From positions 1 to 64,000 of the forward strand of contig JAQGMG010000053.1 in assembly GCA_028292485.1 (NCBI GenBank): a stretch of 64,000 bases of DNA. Direction: 5' to 3'. Below the pieces are notes generated by a model that saw only the letters and a program-made list of their open reading frames with translations, had not been told where the DNA came from and did not search any database. The stretch is from Rhodocyclales bacterium. Its GTDB lineage: Bacteria > Pseudomonadota > Gammaproteobacteria > Burkholderiales > Rhodocyclaceae. Shown piece by piece: positions 10,098 through 19,294 of this stretch. Position numbers and translations under genes: made by a program. Numbering within the stretch: position 1 is the stretch's first letter; each line of letters starts with the position of its first letter.

Positions 10098-10684
10098 GAC
10101 GGTAACCTTCCCTCGAAGTCCTGACGATGCCCTTGTCGGCGCGGCCCGCTGTGCGGCGGGCTCCCCCTGAAGCGCATGAAACTGTGTGCGCTCTGCGGGT
10201 AGAAATAAGATACAAATCGCAGATGCAAATCGCAAAAGCATCGGTCATGCCAGAACGTGTCGATTCAACGCGAAGGCGCTTTTCGCCTGCATGGCAAGTC
10301 TGAATTGCATACAATCTAGCGAAAAGTTGCACACAAAAAGTGCCGTGTGCATCGTTTTGAGGCGCGCCAAATTGGCCCCTGAAACCTCACGCGATGAAAA
10401 GGATATGGCTTTGTGTATGCGCCTCATATGCTTGGCGATATGTGCGGGGATTAAGCGTTGCGACGCAAGCGTCAAAGCCGGGACGATGCGGAGGCGGGCG
10501 TTGTCAGAGCGCCGGGCGAATGGTCAGAGACAAGGTTAACGGTCGACTCCGAGCTGCGAGTATCCGACTTGCCTGAACGGCAATATTCGGCGGGTGGTCT
10601 AGGCGGGAACAAGTTGATTGCTTAAGCTGCATGAAAGCTGCAGCCGGACATCGGCTGCAAGCGCTCTACCTGCATTCTCAACGC

Positions 10685-11206
10685 ATGGATTCGAAAATGG
10701 TGACTGCTCAGGCATTGTCGCAACTTGATCAAGACGCATTTGTCGCGGCGCTCGATGGGCTTTTCGAGCATTCGCCATGGATTGCACAGCGAGCCTGGTC
10801 GCGACGTCCTTTCGCATCGCGAGCGAGCTTGCTGGCTGTGCTATGCGATTGTTTGCGAGAGGCGCCGCGTGAGGAGTTGATGAAACTTGCCCGCGCGCAT
10901 CCCGAGCTGGCAGGCAAGGCGGCGGTGCGTGGCGAATTGACCGAGGAATCTACGCGCGAACAAGCCGGTGCACGCCTGGACGCTTGCTCGCCAGCGGAGT
11001 TCGAACGCCTGCAGCAGCTCAACGCTGCCTATCGGGAGAAGTTCGGTTTCCCCTTCATCATTGCCGTGCGCGGGCTGGATCGCACGCAGATCATCGAGCA
11101 GTTCAGCACGCGCGTGCTGAATGACAATGAAGCGGAATTCCAGGAGGCCTTGCGGCAGATCGAGCGCATCGCCGCGCTACGTTTGCAGGAGCGCGTGTTG
11201 GAATAA
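10685..11206 (+). CDS. uraD: OHCU decarboxylase
   Basis: LARAHPELAGKAAVRGELTEESTREQAGARLDACSPAEFERLQQLNAAYREKFGFPFIIAVRG; start uncertain (10631, 10685 or 10697). Confidence 0.92.
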   Translation: MDSKMVTAQALSQLDQDAFVAALDGLFEHSPWIAQRAWSRRPFASRASLLAVLCDCLREAPREELMKLARAHPELAGKAAVRGELTEESTREQAGARLDACSPAEFERLQQLNAAYREKFGFPFIIAVRGLDRTQIIEQFSTRVLNDNEAEFQEALRQIERIAALRLQERVLE

Positions 11207-11221
11207 GGTATTGATCCAGCC

Positions 11222-11284
11222 GTCCCTCTCTCCAGGGGCGCGGAGCGGGGTGGCCCGTCAGGGCCGGGAGAGGGGAAAGCGTAC
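11222..11284. repeat. Dispersed repeat, copy 2 (gtggcccgtcagggccgggagagggg)
   Basis: Similar to 5468-5524. Confidence 0.8.
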
Positions 11285-11299
11285 GTTAGTGGACAGCCC

Positions 11300-12289
11300 T
11301 CAAACCATCAACGGCGTGCCATACAGGCGGATCGGCAGTGCCGGCACTGGCCGTGCAGGCGGGCTGGCGTAATGACGCACGATAGACACGATCTGCTCGC
11401 GGAACCAGCGGCCTTCATCGGCGTAGTGTGTCCTGTCGTGCCACAACAGGTAGAAGCTCATGCTCGGGAAATCAATCGGTGAGCGTGAGATGACGACGGG
11501 CAACAGCTTGGCATAGTGCTCGGCCAGCATGCGCGGACTGGTGAAGATCATGTCCGATTCCAGCAGCATATAGGGTGCGAGATTGAAGTAGGGAACGTAG
11601 GCCACCACGTTGCGTTTGAGACGCTCGCGAGCCAGATGCATGTCGATCACGCCGCGCCGGCCTACCGAGTAGGGTGTTGGCGCGACATGCTCGGCCTCAA
11701 GATAATTCTTCATGGTCAGCGGCCGGCCGGCAAGCGGATGGTCGGCGCGCATCATGCACACGACCTCATCTTCGAACAGGGGCGTTATACGCAATTGCTC
11801 GGGCGGCTGCGGCCAGTTGCCGATGACCACATCCAGCTCGCCGTTTTCAAGGGTGGACGTAAAATCCTGATCCGGGCCCAATGAATGGAAAACCACCTGC
11901 GAGTGCGGCGCGAGCTTGCGCATGCGGGCGACGATGCTACCCAGCAGGGCAGCGTTCAGGTAATCCGGCGTGGCGATATTGAAGACGCGGCGCGAACACG
12001 CGGGGTCGAAACGTGTTTGCTGCACCACAATGGACTCGATGCTGGACAGAGCCTGCTTGACGGGCTCCAGCAAGGCCGCACCGCGCTCGGTGGGTGTCAT
12101 GCCATTCTTGCTGCGTACCAGCAGTGGATCGCCCGTAAGGTCACGCAGGCGGCGCAGGGCCGTGCTGACAGCAGGTTGTGACTGATTGAGGCGTCGCGCC
12201 GCGCGCGACACGCTGCAGTCGGTAAGCAGGGCGTGCAGCACGCGAAGCAGGTGAACATCTATGGATTCCCAATTTCCAGCGTGTGCCAT
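11300..12289 (-). CDS. LysR family transcriptional regulator
   Basis: N-terminal wHTH: LLRVLHALLTDCSVSRAARRLNQSQPAVSTALRRLRDLTGDPLLVRSKNGMTPT. Confidence 0.93.
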   Translation of the reverse strand: MAHAGNWESIDVHLLRVLHALLTDCSVSRAARRLNQSQPAVSTALRRLRDLTGDPLLVRSKNGMTPTERGAALLEPVKQALSSIESIVVQQTRFDPACSRRVFNIATPDYLNAALLGSIVARMRKLAPHSQVVFHSLGPDQDFTSTLENGELDVVIGNWPQPPEQLRITPLFEDEVVCMMRADHPLAGRPLTMKNYLEAEHVAPTPYSVGRRGVIDMHLARERLKRNVVAYVPYFNLAPYMLLESDMIFTSPRMLAEHYAKLLPVVISRSPIDFPSMSFYLLWHDRTHYADEGRWFREQIVSIVRHYASPPARPVPALPIRLYGTPLMV

Positions 12290-12430
12290 GACCGGCCCCG
12301 GTTGTTTGTTTGCCTATTGAAAAGCAATTGATGTGCCGGTTGCACAAATGAGGGCGTGGACGCCGGGGTGTGATATCCGATAAAATTACTCGGGTATTGC
12401 ATCAGTATTGAATCCCGCATGGAGCTACAA

Positions 12431-12748
12431 ATGAACACCCACGAAAAGATCCACCAGACCGTCACCAGTAATCCTGTCGTGCTTTTCATGAAAGGCACGC
12501 CGCAATTTCCGCAGTGCGGCTTTTCCTCGACCGTTGCACAGATCCTCAAGCTGAGCGGCGTCGAGAATTACGCTTCGGTCAACGTGCTGGCTGATGAAGA
12601 AATTCGTCAGGGCATCAAGGACTACGCGAACTGGCCGACCATTCCGCAGCTCTACATCAATGGTGAGTTCGTCGGTGGTTGCGACATCGTCAAGGAAATG
12701 TACCAGGCCGGCGAACTGCAGGCGCTGCTGGCGGGCGTGACGAAGTAA
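12431..12748 (+). CDS. grxD: Monothiol glutaredoxin, Grx4 family
   Basis: [44 protein letters not shown]. Confidence 0.95.
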   Translation: MNTHEKIHQTVTSNPVVLFMKGTPQFPQCGFSSTVAQILKLSGVENYASVNVLADEEIRQGIKDYANWPTIPQLYINGEFVGGCDIVKEMYQAGELQALLAGVTK

Positions 12749-12766
12749 GAACGCGCAATTAAAAAC

Positions 12767-12802
12767 GGCCCGCAAGGTCTTTGACTTTGCGGGCCTTTTT
12801 TT
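12767..12802 (+). terminator. Rho-independent terminator after grxD
   Basis: ggcccgcaa ... ttgcgggcc followed by ttttttt. Confidence 0.92.
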
Positions 12803-12815
12803 GGAACTATAGATA

Positions 12816-12900
12816 CGTCATTCCCGCGGAAGCGGGAATCCACTTCACTGTAAAAGCTATCTTTTTGCCGGAGTGGATTTCCGTTTTTGCGAGGATAACG
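12816..12900. repeat. Palindromic element, copy C (right arm degenerate)
   Basis: cgtcattcccgcggaagcgggaatccac ... gtggatttccgtttttgcgaggataacg. Confidence 0.85.
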
Positions 12901-12916
12901 AAGACATGACGTGTAA

Positions 12917-14026
12917 TTAATGCTGCTCGGGTACCTCATCCTCATTTGTCGGATACTCCGGCATCCCCGTCCAGCGAAACCAGATCTTGCGGGCGAGGTG
13001 GGCGGCGAGCAGATGCGGCGGCATGCGCAGCCAGTGGGCGCGCACATAAAGCGACCAGCGCGCCAGCGGCGTCCAGCGGTCATTTGACAGCGGATGGTCG
13101 GCGCGAAGCGCGCGCTGATAGATTGCATCCATCAGCGATAGCCGCAAGCCGCCGAAGCGCCGCAACTCGCGCACGATGTCGTTCGGCACCGGCGTTCCGA
13201 GCATGGTCGTGCACATGCGGACTGCATAACACAGCGGGCGGCGCAGATGCAGCAGGCCGGCGCGCTCCGACAGCGTGGCCCAGAAGCCATCTTGCCGGCC
13301 GAAATGGCGCAGCAGGCGGTCCAGGTCGGAGAGATCACGCAAGCCATTGCCGAGTTCGCCTTCATGGAATAGATGGCAGGCGCTGTGCAGCACCATGTCG
13401 GCCGGGCACAGCACGAATACACCTGGCATATCCGGCAACTCCTGCGCCTGTTCGAGCAGCAGCTTTGCGTCGGGCGGGTGGCGTGCAGTGGCAGGCAGGA
13501 TGTTGTGATGCACGTCGAGCACGCTGTGACGCTTGATATGCGTGAGCGGCGGTAGCTCGTGCATCCACTGGCGGTAATAACGCTGGTCGTAGTCGGACAC
13601 GGCACCGCTGTTCCAGCCATGCAGAATGAGTGTGGATTCGGCTTCAGGCAGATCTTCGCGACGGAATAACAGATCGATGTCGCCAAACATGCGACCGCGT
13701 GACAAGGATAGATTGGCCGCCAGATAGGCGCCCCCCTTGAGTAGCACGGTCGGCAGTTTGCTGGCCGCCAGCGCGTCGCGCACACGTTCGATCTCGGCCA
13801 GTCCGGCCATGCGTTGACGCTGGCCCAGCAGGCGTGCGGCAATCAGATGGTCGCGTGGTGCCTGGGGTACCTGTTCAAGCAAACCCGCAACAGCCAGGTC
13901 TTCCGCGAGGCGGGCGAGTACATTGGCAACGCGTGCCAGGCGAATGACCTGATCCCAGTCGCCGAGGGTGAAGCTCGTGGCTTGTGAAGTGTCACGCATC
14001 AAGAGCAGCAGGGAATCTGTTTTCAT
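12917..14026 (-). CDS. Nucleotidyltransferase family protein (NTP_transf_5-like) of an HPr-rel-A type cassette
   Basis: LPTVLLKGGAYLAANLSLSRGRMFGDIDLLFRREDLPEAESTLILHGW; G(D)IDLLF NTase-like motif. Confidence 0.8.
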   Translation of the reverse strand: MKTDSLLLLMRDTSQATSFTLGDWDQVIRLARVANVLARLAEDLAVAGLLEQVPQAPRDHLIAARLLGQRQRMAGLAEIERVRDALAASKLPTVLLKGGAYLAANLSLSRGRMFGDIDLLFRREDLPEAESTLILHGWNSGAVSDYDQRYYRQWMHELPPLTHIKRHSVLDVHHNILPATARHPPDAKLLLEQAQELPDMPGVFVLCPADMVLHSACHLFHEGELGNGLRDLSDLDRLLRHFGRQDGFWATLSERAGLLHLRRPLCYAVRMCTTMLGTPVPNDIVRELRRFGGLRLSLMDAIYQRALRADHPLSNDRWTPLARWSLYVRAHWLRMPPHLLAAHLARKIWFRWTGMPEYPTNEDEVPEQH

Positions 14027-15006
14027 GCCGCTACCCCGGACCGGTCTTGCGCAGCCGCATGCACAGCAAGCTCGTCAAAAATGGCAATGGCATCATCGAG
14101 CTGGCTGTAGCGAAAATGCAGGCAATCGCTCATGTCGATGACTTCGCCCAGTACTTCGAAACCCTGGCGACCCAAAGCCGCGTAATTGAATGCGTTCTCT
14201 GCAAGTTGCAGAAAGGCCGAGTGCTTGGGCATGGGCGTCAGCGTCGGGGCTGCGCCGGCTTCGTATCTGGGAAAGATGATCCAGCGTGGGCGGGCTGTTT
14301 CATCGACGCGCTGGATGCTCTCGCGTGGCGCGCGCAGGTGGGCGACGGTGCCCTTCTTGGTGTCCGGCACGATCGGGCCGAACACCGCATCCGGCGCAAA
14401 GCTGCGCATGATGTCGATGGACGCATTCTTCAGATTGATCGGCCGCGCCAGCCCGAGAATATTGCAGCTCGCCGGGTCGATCAGCGTCATCTCGTCGGAG
14501 AGTAGCCGCCAACCGCGATGGACCAGCGCGGCGCATAGCGTACTTTTGCCCGAACCCGGCGGTGCCGGAAGGATCGCGGCAAAGCCATTGCGCTCCACGA
14601 CGGCCGCGTGGGCCATGAGATATTGGTGGCAATAGTTGGCGATGCACCAGTTCATGCCCCACTCGAGCAGGGCGAAGGCTTGTGGTTGCGGCAGTGCCAG
14701 GAATGGCGCGTGGCCGTCATGCTCGAAGATGATTTGCGGCTTGATCCAGCGACGCAACAAATCCGTGCCGCGCAAATGCACATGAAAGTCGGCGAAGCCG
14801 CCTGGCGCTTCAATCGGATAGTCGGAATAAAGGAGCCAGAGCGCGGCGGCCACTTCGTCGCGTTCGCAACGAATCGCCATGCGGATCGGCCCGCTACGTA
14901 GCACCAGCTCGCCATGCCGCAGGCGTGCGCGCAACTCGGTGCTCGTAAGATCGGCCAGTGTTATCGGGTTGGCAGTCGCGGTAAGTGCAGGCTGGGCAGG
15001 GTTCAA
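14023..15006 (-). CDS. HprK-related kinase A
   Basis: P-loop PAPPGSGKSTLCAALVHRGWRLLSDEMTLID; 4-bp overlap with next gene. Confidence 0.85.
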   Translation of the reverse strand: MNPAQPALTATANPITLADLTSTELRARLRHGELVLRSGPIRMAIRCERDEVAAALWLLYSDYPIEAPGGFADFHVHLRGTDLLRRWIKPQIIFEHDGHAPFLALPQPQAFALLEWGMNWCIANYCHQYLMAHAAVVERNGFAAILPAPPGSGKSTLCAALVHRGWRLLSDEMTLIDPASCNILGLARPINLKNASIDIMRSFAPDAVFGPIVPDTKKGTVAHLRAPRESIQRVDETARPRWIIFPRYEAGAAPTLTPMPKHSAFLQLAENAFNYAALGRQGFEVLGEVIDMSDCLHFRYSQLDDAIAIFDELAVHAAAQDRSGVAA

Positions 15007-15257
15007 GGCGCTTCGAGCTGACGAATACGATCCAGGGCGCCTAGGATGGCATGCTGTAGCGTTTCGTCAAGCGGCAGCCCGAGATGTCGGGCCAGATATT
15101 CGGGGAGCGTGGCGTCGGCGAGCCCTTGCAGACGCGACGCTGTCAGTACTTCGGCGGTAAGCAGATCCATTGCATGGGTGTCGCCATTGACGGCATTCCA
15201 CGCGATCGCACCTTCGTCCCATGTGCGCAAATGCCAGGCGGCGCGGGCATCTAGCAT
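15003..15257 (-). CDS. PqqD-family small protein (HPr-rel-A system)
   Basis: 84 aa; WHLRTWDEGAIAWNAVNGDTHAMDLLTAEVL...; 4-bp overlap with the kinase ORF. Confidence 0.75.
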   Translation of the reverse strand: MLDARAAWHLRTWDEGAIAWNAVNGDTHAMDLLTAEVLTASRLQGLADATLPEYLARHLGLPLDETLQHAILGALDRIRQLEAP

Positions 15258-15353
15258 TGGACTTTGCCGGGGAGGCGAGATTTCAGGCGGGGCTTCATGT
15301 TGTGCTCATGTCTGCTTGCATGCTGGATTTCTGGCACACAAGCAGCGTGGCGA

Positions 15354-15992
15354 TCAAGGCACGAAGTAGGTGAGGTAGTGACCGACCTTGGTGCCGTCCC
15401 ACGCCGTCGCGCCCGCGTACGGAGTGTATGAGCCCTTGATCGCCCACTCGTTCCACATGTCTACGACGGCCTGCGCCGATTTGGCCTGGGTCGATGAGCC
15501 GCCAACCGGGAACAGCACTTTGTTCGCACAGATGTTCAGGTACGCTGCAACGAACTGTCGCGCGATCTGCACACCGCTGGACGAGTCGGTAAGCGCCAGA
15601 ACTTCGTAGAAGCTCATTGGCGTTGCGACGCCGTTGGAACCCGTCTTGAACATGTGGCAGCCGGTCGAGCCGCTTTGTTGCGTGAAGACCGTATGGAACT
15701 TGGTGTCGCGCCAGGTGGCTTCTTGCGCTGTGCAGCCGGAATTGCCCAGTCTGCTCTTCCAGGTGTCGCAGCTGTCTGGCGCCGAGCAGCTGCCGAGTTG
15801 TGTCGTGGCGTGGCTCTTGGCGGCGGACAGTGTTTGCGACGGCGCGACGCAGTCGATGGCGAAAACCGACGGGCTGGCCAGCGTGGCAATGACAGGACCG
15901 GTGGCCAGGCCTGCGCGGATCAGCTTGCGGCGCGCTTCGCTCATCGCTGCGAGCTCGGGGCTTGCGGATTGCTCGGGCTTTGTCGGGTTCAT
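15354..15992 (-). CDS. Exported Cys-rich protein of unknown function, twin-arginine-like signal
   Basis: ARRKLIRAGLATGPVIATLASPSVFA signal; six Cys in the predicted mature part. Confidence 0.7.
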   Translation of the reverse strand: MNPTKPEQSASPELAAMSEARRKLIRAGLATGPVIATLASPSVFAIDCVAPSQTLSAAKSHATTQLGSCSAPDSCDTWKSRLGNSGCTAQEATWRDTKFHTVFTQQSGSTGCHMFKTGSNGVATPMSFYEVLALTDSSSGVQIARQFVAAYLNICANKVLFPVGGSSTQAKSAQAVVDMWNEWAIKGSYTPYAGATAWDGTKVGHYLTYFVP

Positions 15993-16254
15993 GATTGCTG
16001 GATTCCGTGAAGTCTGGTTGTCGCGCCAAAGCGCCTGTTGTCGTGATTGTCACCTGATGCATAGGGGCACAGGCAGAACTAAGTCACGCAAGCCGCGTTG
16101 AGCGAATGATTGCGTCTTCACAAGCAATAAAAGTGCCTGGCTTTTTTGGCTAATAATTCATTTTAAAATCAATTGCATGGCGTTCTCGAACGCCATTCGA
16201 GAGCAACGCTACCCCACAAGTGTCAAATCCGTCGACGAGGTGATTTCCAACGGT

Positions 16255-17535
16255 TCAGGGATGAGCCACCCTGGCGCTGGTTTGTGCCAGTCGCCCGGCG
16301 AGCGTGCCGAGGAACGCCCTGTAGAAACGTTTCTGGCAATCGGGCGAAGCGCGTTCCAGTGCCTCCTGGCGAATCTCCGCGACTGTGCAATCGGAATCGG
16401 CAATCACGTCAGCAGTTCGTGTGCCATTGCCGGCGGTGAACATGGCCATCTCGCCGAAGCATTCGCCGGGCGAGAGCGTATGCAGGCGCTGCCCATCGAG
16501 GCAGATACAGGCCTGACCGGCTGCGAGCAAGGCGAAATAACCACCCGGCTCACTGCGGCGCATGACCAGGCTGCCTGCGCTGACGGCGCGCCATTCGGTC
16601 ATGCGTAAGGTTTCCCAGATATCCACTTCGCTGAAATCGGCGAGGAAACGCATTTCGCGCAGTGTCTGGAAGCGCTGGGTTTCCGATGGTGCGGGGCGTT
16701 GTGCGTGCAGGCGCAGACTGCGCGAGGCCTGCGCAAGGTCATGCGAGAACTCCAGCCAGCTGGCATAACGTGCCGCAAGCGACTTGTGCGTGGCACGCGC
16801 CACGATACGATCGAGCTCCGGCGGGATCTCTGGCCGCAACGAGGAGGGAACGGGGGTGCTGGAGTGGTTGATCTGATATGCGAGGCTCACCGGATTGGTG
16901 CCGGAAAACGGTAGCTGACCCGTCAGCAACTGAAACATCATGATGCCAAGCGAGTAGATGTCGGTCTGATGGGTCAGTGCCTGCTCGCGTACCTGTTCTG
17001 GTGACATGTAGGCGGGCGAGCCAAGGCCGATGACCATGGTGCGGTCGGTATCCTTGAACAGTGCTGCGCCAAAATCCGACACCTTGATCTCGGCGCCGTC
17101 CGGTTCGACCATCAGGATGTTCGCGGGTTTGACGTCGCGATGGGTCACGCCATGCATGAAAGCGAAATCGAGCGCCCGTGTGCACTTGAACAGGATTTCG
17201 ATGAGCCGTTCGAACGAGAGGAGATTGTCCGGGGTGCAGAAAGCCTCCAGCGTTCCGCCCTTGATGTACTCCATGACCAGGTAGGAGCTGGCGTCATCTA
17301 TGGTGACGTCATAAATCTCGACGATGTGCGGATGTTTGAGACGGCCGGCCAGTGCGGCCTCGGTTTGCAGCTGCTGGCGATAGGCTGTGCCGCGCAGGGG
17401 ATCGCGCAGCAATTCGTTGAACATGCGCTTGATGGCAACCTGGCGTTGCGCAAAAGGGTCGTAGCCCAGGAAAACGTCGCTGGTCGAACCCTCGCCTATC
17501 AGGTGCAGTATGTCGTACTTGCCGATCCGTTCCAT
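16255..17535 (-). CDS. Ser/Thr protein kinase with C-terminal cyclic-nucleotide-binding-like domain
   Basis: GEGSTSDVFLGYD, THRDVKPANILM, SDFGAAL, SPAYMSPEQ; C-terminus LSPGECFGEMAMF...RTADVIADSDCTV (cNMP cassette). Confidence 0.92.
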   Translation of the reverse strand: MERIGKYDILHLIGEGSTSDVFLGYDPFAQRQVAIKRMFNELLRDPLRGTAYRQQLQTEAALAGRLKHPHIVEIYDVTIDDASSYLVMEYIKGGTLEAFCTPDNLLSFERLIEILFKCTRALDFAFMHGVTHRDVKPANILMVEPDGAEIKVSDFGAALFKDTDRTMVIGLGSPAYMSPEQVREQALTHQTDIYSLGIMMFQLLTGQLPFSGTNPVSLAYQINHSSTPVPSSLRPEIPPELDRIVARATHKSLAARYASWLEFSHDLAQASRSLRLHAQRPAPSETQRFQTLREMRFLADFSEVDIWETLRMTEWRAVSAGSLVMRRSEPGGYFALLAAGQACICLDGQRLHTLSPGECFGEMAMFTAGNGTRTADVIADSDCTVAEIRQEALERASPDCQKRFYRAFLGTLAGRLAQTSARVAHP

Positions 17536-17669
17536 GATGCCGCTGCGCTGCCGATTCGCCCCCGAAGCCTGATCATACCTGTGGTAGCGCGCTTGTGGCT
17601 ATGCGCTGCAACGTATCGTTACAGACGTGCAGCGGCATGACGTAATGATGAAGTCATGCCGCCTTCCCC

Positions 17670-19142
17670 TCATTCGATGCGTTGCCGGGCGCGCGCGATT
17701 GCCGCACGTACCTGTTGCGGAGCCGTGCCGCCTATGTGGTTGCGCGCTGCCAGCGAGCCTTCTATGGTCAGGACGCTGGCGATGTCGCTGGCCAGACGTT
17801 CGCCTGCACCGCTTACGTGTGCCATTGCAGCGCGCAGCTCATCGAGCGTGAAGTCGGCCAGATCGCAGCCGCGTGTTTCAGCCGCGCGCACCGCCAGGGC
17901 CACTGCTTCATGTGCATCGCGGAAAGGCAGGCCTTTCTTGACGAGGTAGTCGGCCAGGTCCGTTGCGGTGGCGAAGCCCTGGGCCAGCGCTGCACGCATG
18001 GCATCTGCCTTGACGCGAATGCCGAGAATCATGTCGGCATAAATGCGCAAGGTGTCGATCAGCGTGTCGGCCGCGTCGAACAAGGGCTCCTTGTCTTCCT
18101 GGTTGTCCTTGTTATAGGCCAGCGGCTGGCCCTTCATGAGGGTCAGCAGCGCGACGAGGTGGCCGTTGACGCGCCCGGTCTTGCCGCGCACGAGTTCGGG
18201 CACGTCGGGATTTTTCTTCTGCTGCATGATCGAGCTGCCGGTGCAGAAGCGGTCAGCGAGATCGATGAAGCCGAAACGCGGGCTCATCCACAGGATCAAT
18301 TCTTCGGACAGGCGCGACAGATGGGTCATGGTGATCGCCACGGCGGCACAGAATTCGATGGCGAAGTCGCGGTCGGACACGGCGTCCAGCGAGTTCTCGC
18401 AGACGCCTTCGAAACCGAGTTCGCGCGCCACATATTCGCGATCGATCGGGAAGCTCGTGCCCGCCAATGCAGCGGCACCAAGCGGCAGGCGGTTGGCGCG
18501 TTTGCGAACGTCGCGGAAACGCTCGGCGTCGCGCACCGTCATTTCAAAGTACGCCATCAGGTGATGACCGAAAGTGACCGGCTGTGCGACTTGCAAATGG
18601 GTGTGGCCGGGCATCGGCGTTGCTGCATGCTCTTCGGCGAGTGTCAGGACGTTGCGCTGGAAATCGCTGATCAGGATCAGGATCTGGTCGATGGCGTCGC
18701 GCAGCCACAGCCGAATGTCGGTCGCCACCTGGTCATTGCGCGAGCGGCCGGTGTGCAGGCGTTTGCCGGCATCGCCGACCAGCGTGGTGAGACGGCGCTC
18801 GACGTTGAGGTGCACGTCCTCGGCATCGAGGCTCCATACGAAGTCGCCTGCACGTATTTCTGCGAGGATCTGTGTCATGCCACGCTGGATATCGGCCAGA
18901 TCTTGCGGGGCTATGATGCCTTGCCTGGCGAGCATGCCGGCATGCGCCAGCGAACCGCGGATATCCTGCTCCGCCATGCGCTTGTCGAAGAAAACAGACG
19001 CGGTATAACGTTTGACCAGATCGGAGACCGGCTCGGAGAAACGGCCGGACCAGGCCTTGCTACCGGCTTCGGTATCGCCTTGATCGGCACGGAGCTTGTC
19101 CGTGAGTGCGGTATTGGGGGTGTTTTGCATTGAATCTGTCAT
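17670..19142 (-). CDS. argH: Argininosuccinate lyase
   Basis: [35 protein letters not shown]. Confidence 0.98.
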   Translation of the reverse strand: MTDSMQNTPNTALTDKLRADQGDTEAGSKAWSGRFSEPVSDLVKRYTASVFFDKRMAEQDIRGSLAHAGMLARQGIIAPQDLADIQRGMTQILAEIRAGDFVWSLDAEDVHLNVERRLTTLVGDAGKRLHTGRSRNDQVATDIRLWLRDAIDQILILISDFQRNVLTLAEEHAATPMPGHTHLQVAQPVTFGHHLMAYFEMTVRDAERFRDVRKRANRLPLGAAALAGTSFPIDREYVARELGFEGVCENSLDAVSDRDFAIEFCAAVAITMTHLSRLSEELILWMSPRFGFIDLADRFCTGSSIMQQKKNPDVPELVRGKTGRVNGHLVALLTLMKGQPLAYNKDNQEDKEPLFDAADTLIDTLRIYADMILGIRVKADAMRAALAQGFATATDLADYLVKKGLPFRDAHEAVALAVRAAETRGCDLADFTLDELRAAMAHVSGAGERLASDIASVLTIEGSLAARNHIGGTAPQQVRAAIARARQRIE

Positions 19143-19294
19143 GATCCGTGTGAGTCTTTGTGCGCTTCAATACGGGCTTGTCTACCCGGCCTCAATCATG
19201 TCCGGCAAAGTGCATTGCCGTGCCGCAGCAACGATTGACAAGTTTTCCGGAACGATCGATTTGAGAATGCAGTTGGTCTGCGCGCACCTGTGAA

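Noticed and set aside
17682-19133. Long ORF antisense to argH (483 aa)
   Set aside because: Mirror of a conserved coding frame in high-GC DNA; composition (H/R/D/A-rich) is that of an antisense shadow, no family motifs.
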